A DNA stretch of 53,744 bases from assembly GCA_022508265.1 (NCBI GenBank), contig JAFLVP010000008.1:1-53744 (forward strand), in the 5' to 3' direction. The first letter of the stretch is position 1; each line of letters begins with the position of its first letter. A program made the translations under genes and the position numbers. A model generated the notes under the pieces. That model had not been told where the DNA came from. It saw nothing but the letters and a program-made list of their open reading frames with translations, and searched no databases. Source of the DNA: Clostridiales bacterium. GTDB lineage: Bacteria > Bacillota > Clostridia > Christensenellales > Borkfalkiaceae. This document shows positions 16,124 to 23,680 of this stretch, piece after piece.

Positions 16124-17059
16124 TTATGCAATCGTGGGAGCCTTTGTGTTTTCAAGCACTCCCTCTAAAATACTGCGTGAAGTCATGCCCTCTAATTTTG
16201 CACGGGGACGAAGAATAATTCTGTGCGCGCAGACGTCGCAGAATACTTCGCGCACGTCTTGGGGAACGACGTAGTCGCGCTCGTTGATGACCGCGCACGC
16301 CCTGACCATACGCGAAAGCGCCAAAAGTCCGCGGGGGCTTACGCCGAGCTCTATAAGCGGGTGGTTTCTGGTGTTCTCGCACAGGGTTACCATATAGTTC
16401 AGAATATCGTTGGATATATTGATTTGCCCGATATAATTCTGAATTTCAACGAGGCTGTCACGGTCGATAATCTGCTGAAGCTGGTCTATAGGCTCGCTCT
16501 TTTGGTGCCTGCGCAGTATTTCGACCTGCTCCGAGGCGTCGGGGTAGCCTATGGACATCTTTATCATAAATCTGTCGAGCTGGGACTCGGGCAGAGGTTG
16601 GGTGCCCAAGGACCCGACGGGGTTTTGGGTTGCAATACAGATGAACGGATTGGGCAGTCTGTGCGTTACGCCGTCCACCGTTACCGCGTTTTCCTCCATC
16701 GCCTCCAAAAGCGCAGACTGCGTCTTTGCCGAAGCGCGGTTTATTTCGTCGCCCATAAACAGATTGCATACGATTGCGCCCTGCTGATAGTCGAACGCGC
16801 CCGTTTCGCTGTTATAGACCGAAAAACCGGTTATGTCCGAGGGCATTGTGTCGGGCGTGAACTGCACACGCTTGAAGTCGAGCCCGAGTGTCTTTGCAAA
16901 CGATAAGGCAAGCGTCGTCTTGCCCACTCCGGGGGTGTCCTCCAAAAGAACGTTGCCCTTGGCGTAAACTGCCATGAGCACCTTTTTGATAACCTCGGTT
17001 TTGCCGATTAAGACGCCTCCGATAGCCTCGATTATTTCTTCCGATTTTTCTATTATCAT
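16124..17059 (-). CDS. MoxR-family AAA+ ATPase
   Basis: A complete 311-aa AAA+ ATPase of the MoxR type. Walker A is LLEDTPGVGKTTLALSFAK (~residues 39-55), Walker B is LFMGDEINRASAKTQSALLE (~107-126), and sensor 1 is CIATQNPVG. The C-terminal lid contains HPLIELGVSPRGLLALSR, the usual sensor-2 arginine segment. MoxR ATPases use ATP hydrolysis to remodel or activate partner proteins, often VWA/DUF58 proteins. All motifs look intact. The gene sits 21 nt after the LRR lipoprotein gene and 21 nt before the DUF58 gene. Unlike the partial MoxR at the window start, it has no N-terminal extension. Confidence 0.93.
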   Translation of the reverse strand: MIIEKSEEIIEAIGGVLIGKTEVIKKVLMAVYAKGNVLLEDTPGVGKTTLALSFAKTLGLDFKRVQFTPDTMPSDITGFSVYNSETGAFDYQQGAIVCNLFMGDEINRASAKTQSALLEAMEENAVTVDGVTHRLPNPFICIATQNPVGSLGTQPLPESQLDRFMIKMSIGYPDASEQVEILRRHQKSEPIDQLQQIIDRDSLVEIQNYIGQINISNDILNYMVTLCENTRNHPLIELGVSPRGLLALSRMVRACAVINERDYVVPQDVREVFCDVCAHRIILRPRAKLEGMTSRSILEGVLENTKAPTIA

Positions 17060-17080
17060 ATCCCTTGTTCTCCTTGGAAT

Positions 17081-20000
17081 TTATACTTGTTCGTCTGACG
17101 ACGTCTGATATAATTTGGGGGTTCCGTCTTCGTCGAAATAGAACCACTCGAAACCGTTGTAGAATATTGTGGGGGGCTCTTCGCTGTACAGCGCTTTTAT
17201 AATGCCCTTGCCGTTATTGTTGTAATATTCGCCGGTCTCCTCGTCCTTTATGCCTTCCGTAAAATACACGCTGTTCGTGCCTTTGCTCAATGCATTATAC
17301 TCTGCTACCGTCATTTTGAAGAAGGTATTTTCTATGCCGTAGTGACCGTTGAACGCATAGTTGCCTATACTCTTTAAATTGCCGAAAAATATTATCGTTT
17401 TGAGTGTGTCGCAGTTTCTGCGCGTATCTACGTTTGCCGCGTTGTTTGAATCGAACGCAAAGGCATATGCCCCTATGCTTTCAAGCGCCTCCGAACAGCG
17501 CAGACTTTCTATTGCCCTGCACTCGTAGAACGCATAGTCGCCTATCTTTTTAACCGTGGCGGGTATTTCTACCTTTTTCAAGGTCTTGTGATAGGAGAAC
17601 GCATAGTCGCAAATTTCGGTTACGCCCTCCTTTATATTGAGTTCGGTCATTCCGCCGCACGCGGGGGCAAGTATGAGCAATTTGCCGTCTTTTGAGTAAA
17701 GAATATTGTTTTCAACCGTAAAATACGGGTTATCCGCGCTGATTGTTATAGTATTAAGAGATTGCAGATAGGCAAATACGGTATAGTCGAAGGGTTGAAG
17801 TCCTGCTCCTATGTGTAAAGACTGTATGCCCGAACAGCCGCTGAACGCCTTATCTCCTATTGTGGTAACGCTGTCGGAAATAGTTACGCTCATTATATTG
17901 GTCTTATTCATAAAGACGCCTGACTGTATTTCCGTAATGCCGTCCTTTATTGTTATATCCGAAGGCACGCTCTCGTCCCCGAAATAGGTTGTAAGTACGG
18001 TACCTTCATATACGACGTGTCCGTCCGAAGAATACTTTTCGTTGCCCTCTGCGATATAGAAATAGGTGACTTTGGGGCAGTTTAAAAGTATGCTCGCACC
18101 GATATTGGTTACTGTCGCCGGCAGAGAAAGAGACTGTAAATTTGCCGAATTATAGAACGCACCCTTGCCGATATTCTCCATACCGTCGTTCAATACTACG
18201 GTTGTGAGATATTTTTGGTTGTGTACCGCATACGGCAATATTACGCGCGTTGTTGACGCGGTTTGCAAGAGTGTGTTCTCTCTTGCAGGCGGAACGCAGT
18301 ACAGAACGCTTGCTTCGCCGAAGTCTTTGTCGCCCGCTCTGCTGCCGTAGAGTATGCCGTCGATTGACTTGAAATAGGGATTATTCTCCGAAACGGATAT
18401 ACTTTCGAGCGCGTTGCATGTGTACATGGGAGGTTCTACTGCGCCGAAGGTTATTCCGTCGCTGTCGAAGGGATAGACGCCAAACTCCTCCACTCCCGCG
18501 CCCAAAGTCAATTTTTGAAGCTTTGAACAGGATTGGAACACGTAGCCGCCGACGTGCCTTACCGAATCCGGCAAAACTACTTCCGTAAGCGAGGTGCAAG
18601 AGGCAAAAGCACGGGGACCTATGTATTCCACTCCGTCCAAATTTATATCGGGGAGCTTTGTACAGCCGTAGAAGGCGCGTTCCTCGATAGTCGTTACCTT
18701 GCCAAACGTAATAGACGTCAGCGTTGAAACAGTATAAAAGCAGTATGCAGGTATTGCGTTTATCCAATCGGGAATTGCTATAGTAGTCAATTTAGTGCCG
18801 TAGAAGCACCTTTCGGGCAGAACCGTAAGCTCTTCGCAGACGGAAAGGTCGATGCTTTCCAATCCGGCACTTGAAAAGACGGAAGTGCCGAGAGATTGAA
18901 GCCCCTTGGGAAGCTCGACGGTCTTAAGTGCGGTGCATCTGTAAAAACAGGAAGAACCTATATCTGTGACCGTGTCGGGAATTACTAAACTGTTTAACGC
19001 CGAACAGTCGTAAAATGCGCTTGCCCCGATAATTTCAAGCCCGTCGGGCAATATCGCCGAGGTCAAAGAAGAACAGCCACGGAATATACTCGAAGGCAGG
19101 GTGTGCCCGTACTCGTTTCCGTTGTCGTCTACGTAAGTGACATCCGTCAAGCCCGTAACCGATTTGAGCGCAGAGCAGTTATAGAACACGCTCGAACCGA
19201 GTTTTTTGAGCGTTGAGGGGAAGACGATGCTTTCAAGACTCGAGCAGCCCGAGAACGCCGAGCCGCCTATGCTTATAAGCTCGTCGCCCAAATCTATACT
19301 GACAAGGTCTGCACAGCCCAAAAACGCGTCGCCCGCTATGCCGATAGTTCCGTCTATAACCTTGTATTCCGTAATGCTCTTGTCGAGCATCATAATCAAA
19401 ATGAATTTGCCGCTGTCCTCGCCCGAAAGCGCGACGTACTCCGCCTTTCCGTCGCCGTCAAACGTGCTTATATGCGAACCGTAGAATACGCCCGTTTGTA
19501 TAGTCTTTACGTTCTCCAAGCCGTGTACGTTTTCAAGGAGCGAGTACGCAAAAGAGTAGTGCTGCAAGGTTGCTACACTCTCGGGTATGACCACTTCGGT
19601 TACACGCCAATAGGCGCAGGCGTAGCTTGCTATTACCGTCAGCGAAGTGTGGAAGGTCGTTTCCTTGCAGTCGGAGGGCATAAAGTACAGCGTGGAAAAG
19701 TCCTTGGAATACAGCGCGCCGTTGTACGAGGCAAATTGAATATTGCCTAAATCTACGGCTATACTTTCAAGTCCTTCGGAATTGATACCCGTCAAAAATG
19801 GAACGTCGATATAAGCCGTTGACGGAATATACAGATTTTTGAACGAGAAATTTTTGAGTGCCGACTTGACGTCGATATAGGTGACGCCCTCGGGCACGCG
19901 GACGGTGTCCTCACTTCCCGTATAGCCCGAAAATACCCGTCTGCCTCTATCGTCGAAGGAGAGCTTTAAGTCGGCAAGCTCTGTTTCACTTAAATAGTGC

Positions 20001-20647
20001 GCGTGAAAATTGATTACTCTTTCGTTGCCCGTTACGGGAGGCGCAAGAGTATATAGACCCGTTGCACGGTTTCCGGACGAATCCAACCAACCGTCAAAGC
20101 GTTCTGCCCTGTCGGCATTAGTTTCGCGTATGAGCTCGTCTGTTGATATATTCGTCTGAATTAAATTTACCCATACGGCAAGTCCGAGGGTGTTCGAAAG
20201 CTGTGCTTGCGCCTTTACCGTCTGGTACAGCTCGGTCTGTTCCTCGTCCAAATAAAAGTTGGCAATATAATCGTTTACGTCGTAATATATGTAGTTTACC
20301 GCGCCCTTGTACGAGAGACTGATTTGTTTGTTGGAGCCGACCGTGTTCAAATCGAAGCTGTCGCATTTTACCGCTCCGCTTGCAAGCGACTCCGCCGTTA
20401 CCCTGAACTTGTTGCCGTTTGCATCGGAGAAAGTGCAGTTGCAGTTTTCGATGACCGCGTACTCGTCTATCTCCATACCCAAGGCAAAGCTCAGTTTGTT
20501 GCGCTCGATAAAGAGAACTTCGTTTTGTGTAGCATCGGGAACGCTGTGATTGCCCGAATATCCTATTTTTGCGCACGCGGCAAGCGCGAAGGCACAAATT
20601 GCCACCGCCGCAAGAAGGATAATAAGATAAATTCTACTGCGCTTCAT
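17081..20647 (-). CDS. Surface lipoprotein with BspA-type leucine-rich repeats
   Basis: A 1,188-aa protein with lipobox ALAAC (Cys25), so it should be lipid-anchored on the outer face of the membrane. Residues ~30-235 form a unique N-terminal region. Most of the rest is an LRR_5 (BspA/TpLRR) array with units such as I-P-x-x-V-x-x-I-G-x-x-A-F-x-x-C-x-x-L. I count roughly twenty units of 22-24 aa, broken by larger inserts such as ENPYFKSIDGILY, which is typical of the family. BspA-type LRRs mediate adhesion in oral and gut bacteria; the ligand here is unknown. The gene starts 4 nt after the stop of the hybrid kinase and is followed by MoxR, DUF58 and the TgpA-like gene. It could be the surface component whose assembly those proteins serve. 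That link is inferred from gene order. Confidence 0.87.
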   Translation of the reverse strand: MKRSRIYLIILLAAVAICAFALAACAKIGYSGNHSVPDATQNEVLFIERNKLSFALGMEIDEYAVIENCNCTFSDANGNKFRVTAESLASGAVKCDSFDLNTVGSNKQISLSYKGAVNYIYYDVNDYIANFYLDEEQTELYQTVKAQAQLSNTLGLAVWVNLIQTNISTDELIRETNADRAERFDGWLDSSGNRATGLYTLAPPVTGNERVINFHAHYLSETELADLKLSFDDRGRRVFSGYTGSEDTVRVPEGVTYIDVKSALKNFSFKNLYIPSTAYIDVPFLTGINSEGLESIAVDLGNIQFASYNGALYSKDFSTLYFMPSDCKETTFHTSLTVIASYACAYWRVTEVVIPESVATLQHYSFAYSLLENVHGLENVKTIQTGVFYGSHISTFDGDGKAEYVALSGEDSGKFILIMMLDKSITEYKVIDGTIGIAGDAFLGCADLVSIDLGDELISIGGSAFSGCSSLESIVFPSTLKKLGSSVFYNCSALKSVTGLTDVTYVDDNGNEYGHTLPSSIFRGCSSLTSAILPDGLEIIGASAFYDCSALNSLVIPDTVTDIGSSCFYRCTALKTVELPKGLQSLGTSVFSSAGLESIDLSVCEELTVLPERCFYGTKLTTIAIPDWINAIPAYCFYTVSTLTSITFGKVTTIEERAFYGCTKLPDINLDGVEYIGPRAFASCTSLTEVVLPDSVRHVGGYVFQSCSKLQKLTLGAGVEEFGVYPFDSDGITFGAVEPPMYTCNALESISVSENNPYFKSIDGILYGSRAGDKDFGEASVLYCVPPARENTLLQTASTTRVILPYAVHNQKYLTTVVLNDGMENIGKGAFYNSANLQSLSLPATVTNIGASILLNCPKVTYFYIAEGNEKYSSDGHVVYEGTVLTTYFGDESVPSDITIKDGITEIQSGVFMNKTNIMSVTISDSVTTIGDKAFSGCSGIQSLHIGAGLQPFDYTVFAYLQSLNTITISADNPYFTVENNILYSKDGKLLILAPACGGMTELNIKEGVTEICDYAFSYHKTLKKVEIPATVKKIGDYAFYECRAIESLRCSEALESIGAYAFAFDSNNAANVDTRRNCDTLKTIIFFGNLKSIGNYAFNGHYGIENTFFKMTVAEYNALSKGTNSVYFTEGIKDEETGEYYNNNGKGIIKALYSEEPPTIFYNGFEWFYFDEDGTPKLYQTSSDEQV

Positions 20648-20651
20648 CTCT

Positions 20652-22349
20652 CTACCTGCCTGCTTTCTTCTTTGACAAAACCTTTCCTGCCGTTATACGA
20701 AGTTCGTCGAAATCGACGGGTTTGGATACGTGCCCGTCCATGCCCGCTTGCTTGGATAGCTTTATATCCTCAACGAACGCGTCGGCGGACAGCGCAATAA
20801 TGGCAACGCTTTTTGCATCGCCTTTCCCGCTTGCGCGTATTGCCTTTGCCGCCTCTCTGCCGTTGAGCTTGGGCATATGTATATCAAGTAAAATCAAATC
20901 GAATGAATTTTCGGGCTGATTGGTGTAGAAATCCACAGCCTCCTGCCCGTCCTTTGCGTGGGTTACCACCGCACCCTCGTCAGAGAGAATTTCCATGGCA
21001 ATTTCGGCGTTGACCTCGTTATCCTCGGCAAGAAGTATTCTGCAACCGTTGTATGCAAATTCTCCGTTGGCTTCGCTCTCTTGAGGGGCTTCGTCGGCGT
21101 CCTCCTCCGCGCCCTCCGCAAACGGAAGCGAGAGAAATACCGAAAAGTCCGTTCCCTTGCCGAGCTCGCTGTCAACGACTATGTTTCCGCCCATGAGCTG
21201 AACAATTTGGTCGCAGAGCGCAAGTCCGAGACCCGTGCCGCCGTAATTGTGCGCCGTGGACGCCTCCTCCTGCTCGAAGGGTTTCATAATCTTGCGTATA
21301 TTTTCGGGCGCAATTCCCTTGCCCGTATCCCTTACGCGGATAAGTATCTGTGCGTTTCCGCCGATGGTGTCAAGCTGCTTAAAGGTTACGGATATGCTGC
21401 CGCCTGCAGGTGTGAACTTGTTTGCATTTGATATAAAGTTGGTTACAACCTGCGTAAGACGCATTTCGTCCGACATAAAGTAAGGCGTGGTAAAGTCGAT
21501 GGTTTCAACCTTGAAGTTTATGCCCTTGCCCGTGACCATGCCGTTGAACATGTTCCTGATTTTGTCTGCAAACGCAAAGATGTTGAAAGGTGTGTTATAT
21601 AAGAGCATCTTTCCGCTTTCGAGCTTGGAGATGTCCAAAATGTCGTTTATTATGCTTAAAAGGAAGCCCGAAAGATCCCCTGCGCGCGCAAGGTATTCGC
21701 CCGCCTTTTTGGGGTTGTTTATGTTCTTGCGCGCAAGCTCCATCATGCCCATAACGCCGTTCATGGGGGTACGGATTTCGTGGCTCATGCTCGACAGGAA
21801 GGTAAGCTTGCCCGCCGCTTCGCCGAGCGCCTTATCGAGCGACTCGCGCAGCTCTTTCATTTCCTCGGTCTGCTCGGTTATATCGTAAATCAAAAATGCG
21901 TCGTAATTTTTACCCTCGTGCGTAGTCCTCGCCGTCTGAACGATTGCGCGCTTACCATCGCCGTAGTTAAAATCAAACGAAAATACGCCGCTGCCGTCCC
22001 ACTCCTTATATTTGTTGACAAAGGAGCGCCAAGACTTTTTGCCTACGGCGTCGCCTATCGCAGTTAAGTCCAGCCGAAGCTTTTGGGCGGTTACACCGAA
22101 AAATGCGGACGAGCTTTGGCTTATATAGACGGGCGCATAGGTGTTCGCCTCCACTATAATGAACGACGCACTCTCTGCATTGCCGAAAATTTCGGCAAAA
22201 AGCTGCTCGCTGCTTTCAATTGTTGCAAGTTGCTTTGCACGCTCGTTGAGCTTTGCACGCTGGGTTCTTACCCAAATGATTGAAAGCGTGATTACCGCCG
22301 CGGCAATAAAGAATAATATTAAGCTATATACTATGATATAGACTGTCAT
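20652..22349 (-). CDS. Hybrid sensor histidine kinase (TM-PAS-HisKA-HATPase-REC)
   Basis: A 565-aa kinase: one N-terminal membrane helix (residues ~5-27), a PAS domain (~45-160), HisKA with phospho-acceptor His190 in SSMSHEIRTPMNG, and HATPase with N box (RLTQVVTNFISNANKF), G1 (DTGKGI) and G2 (GGTGLGLAL). An Asp/Glu-rich linker leads to a receiver domain (~436-560) with Asp489 in LILLDIHMP and the conserved Lys in VSKPVD. Almost nothing is extracytoplasmic, so the input is probably cytoplasmic through PAS. There is no output domain, so phosphate would have to pass to an Hpt protein such as the one at 37592-37948. It is the first gene of a five-gene operon driven by the promoter at 22384-22412. 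Confidence 0.93.
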   Translation of the reverse strand: MTVYIIVYSLILFFIAAAVITLSIIWVRTQRAKLNERAKQLATIESSEQLFAEIFGNAESASFIIVEANTYAPVYISQSSSAFFGVTAQKLRLDLTAIGDAVGKKSWRSFVNKYKEWDGSGVFSFDFNYGDGKRAIVQTARTTHEGKNYDAFLIYDITEQTEEMKELRESLDKALGEAAGKLTFLSSMSHEIRTPMNGVMGMMELARKNINNPKKAGEYLARAGDLSGFLLSIINDILDISKLESGKMLLYNTPFNIFAFADKIRNMFNGMVTGKGINFKVETIDFTTPYFMSDEMRLTQVVTNFISNANKFTPAGGSISVTFKQLDTIGGNAQILIRVRDTGKGIAPENIRKIMKPFEQEEASTAHNYGGTGLGLALCDQIVQLMGGNIVVDSELGKGTDFSVFLSLPFAEGAEEDADEAPQESEANGEFAYNGCRILLAEDNEVNAEIAMEILSDEGAVVTHAKDGQEAVDFYTNQPENSFDLILLDIHMPKLNGREAAKAIRASGKGDAKSVAIIALSADAFVEDIKLSKQAGMDGHVSKPVDFDELRITAGKVLSKKKAGR

Positions 22350-22383
22350 AATTTTTCTCCAAATTACATACCTATCTATTTTA

Positions 22384-22412
22384 ATTATATTGTAAATTCA
22401 TAAGTTTGTCAA
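22384..22412 (-). promoter_or_regulatory. Consensus sigma-A promoter for the five-gene operon
   Basis: On the minus strand, TTGACA (22412-22407), a 17-nt spacer and TATAAT (22389-22384), about 35 nt before the kinase start. Both hexamers match consensus exactly. Confidence 0.85.
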
Positions 22413-22460
22413 TGTATTGGTTAAGAATATGTAACCTGTTTTCAGGTGCCTAAATAAAAG

Positions 22461-22486
22461 AGCGTCCCGCAAAAATGCGGGACGCT
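22461..22486 (-). terminator. Terminator of the giant surface protein operon
   Basis: Stem AGCGTCCCGCA/TGCGGGACGCT followed by CTTTTATTT on the minus strand, 2 nt after the TAA of the Lys-rich protein gene. Confidence 0.85.
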
Positions 22487-22488
22487 TT

Positions 22489-22788
22489 TTATTGGTCGTC
22501 TTTCTTTTTCTTCTTCTTTTTCCTGGGTTCTTCGTCCGTTTCGTCGCCCTTCTTTTTCTTGTTTTTGAGTCCGGCGAGTTCGACATAGAGCCGACGCAGG
22601 TTTTCGCGTTCGTTGTCAATTAACATAGAGAACGTGAGGAAATAGTGCTGATCCTCGGGGTTGGGCTTGACGCCCTGCATCATTGCGCGCATAACTGCGA
22701 TTTGAGAGCGTTCACGCTTTTGCTCAAGCGCCTCTATCTCGCGCTCGCTGTCGTCTATTGCCCTTTTAAGCTTACTCTTTTTAGACAT
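22489..22788 (-). CDS. Small Lys-rich coiled-coil protein, unknown function
   Basis: A 99-aa protein. Residues 1-35 and ~60-75 are strongly helical, with heptad-like patterns (coiled coil). The tail is a run of lysines and acidic residues (KKKKGDETDEEPRKKKKKKK). There is no signal peptide or membrane helix, so it is cytoplasmic. The start overlaps the stop of the upstream gene by 8 nt, and its ribosome binding site GGAGG lies inside that gene. That arrangement supports it as real and translationally coupled. I know no family for it. A role with the single-helix membrane protein upstream, for example as a cytoplasmic adaptor, is conjecture. Confidence 0.7.
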   Translation of the reverse strand: MSKKSKLKRAIDDSEREIEALEQKRERSQIAVMRAMMQGVKPNPEDQHYFLTFSMLIDNERENLRRLYVELAGLKNKKKKGDETDEEPRKKKKKKKDDQ

Positions 22789-23680
22789 CTTTTACCTCCG
22801 TAGTTGAACTCTCGTCCAATTCCTCTTGCTCGTCTGCGTCCACCTCTTCAATCTTGTACACGCGCGTAGTGCCAGACACGACACGCTTTACAAGTCCGCG
22901 TTCCATAAGCGCCATATCGCCCTCGTACGGCATGAAGTAGTCCTGCGGCTCGAATTCGGGATTTTTGTAGACCCTTAATTCTTTCATTATGCCCGCAATC
23001 ATCTCTTTGGCGTACTTGAGTCTGCGCGCGCTCTTGATGCGGAACAGCGTTGGTGTGTCCACCGTGTTCGCCGTGTCGGAGACGTCCTCTACCTTGTACT
23101 TCGTGCCTTCGTAGCCCGCAGGCTCTACTGCTAGAAGAAGGCAAAGCGTTTTGCCGCGCACGGCAATTCTTGCAAGCGCGTTTCTGCCCATACGGAAGGT
23201 TTCGCGGCGCCAGCTCGTGCGGTCCTTGATTTTATCATAGGAGAGCAGCTCGTTTTTGAGCGCCGTGTACCACTCCTTGGACTCGTTGGGAAGCTGACAG
23301 AGCTTTGCCTGATAGCTGCGGTTATAGTGTACGCGCTCGGCGCCCTCGGTAATATACTGAGGAGCTTCGTCCTCTCTGTCGTCGTCCACCGGAGCTACAA
23401 CTTCGGGCTCTGCAACGGGTGCAGCGGGCGCTACGGGCGGAAGTTCGGCAGTCTGCATAGGTGCGGGCACCGCCTCGGCTACCGGTTGGGTAGCCGAATA
23501 TTCTTCGTTTAAAGAGGGTGCCATAATTACCTTGATTACGGGACGGCGCCTGCGAAGTGCAATTATAAATATAATGCCGAGCACCGTGAGAAGTACGACG
23601 AATACTGTCAATACCGATATAAGTATTACCAACAGCGTTTCGTTTGTTAATTTTGCTAAAAGTGCAGTTAAGATATTCAT
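22781..23680 (-). CDS. Single-pass membrane protein with cytoplasmic domain, paralogue of the uL15-fusion protein
   Basis: A 299-aa protein starting at MNILTALLAK. The start is set by the TAATG junction with the giant upstream gene (stop and start share one base), with GGAGG inside the end of that gene. Residues ~15-40 form a membrane helix ending in RRRRPVIKVIM. An Ala/Pro/Glu-rich linker (~45-105) and a ~160-residue soluble domain follow, with YNRSYQAKL, GRNALARIAVRGK, TKYKVED and RLKYAKEMI segments. The same helix, RRPVIKVIM motif and soluble domain recur in the 502-aa protein at 45572-47080, but the uL15-like tail is missing here. The arginines after the helix predict a cytoplasmic C-terminus. 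Function unknown; co-transcription with the giant surface protein suggests a membrane-linked partner. Confidence 0.8.
   Translation of the reverse strand: MNILTALLAKLTNETLLVILISVLTVFVVLLTVLGIIFIIALRRRRPVIKVIMAPSLNEEYSATQPVAEAVPAPMQTAELPPVAPAAPVAEPEVVAPVDDDREDEAPQYITEGAERVHYNRSYQAKLCQLPNESKEWYTALKNELLSYDKIKDRTSWRRETFRMGRNALARIAVRGKTLCLLLAVEPAGYEGTKYKVEDVSDTANTVDTPTLFRIKSARRLKYAKEMIAGIMKELRVYKNPEFEPQDYFMPYEGDMALMERGLVKRVVSGTTRVYKIEEVDADEQEELDESSTTEVKDV

Noticed and set aside
15479-16906. Several plus-strand open frames opposite the DUF58 and MoxR genes
   Set aside because: Shadow frames: the minus-strand genes have clear family motifs, and the plus-strand translations show none.
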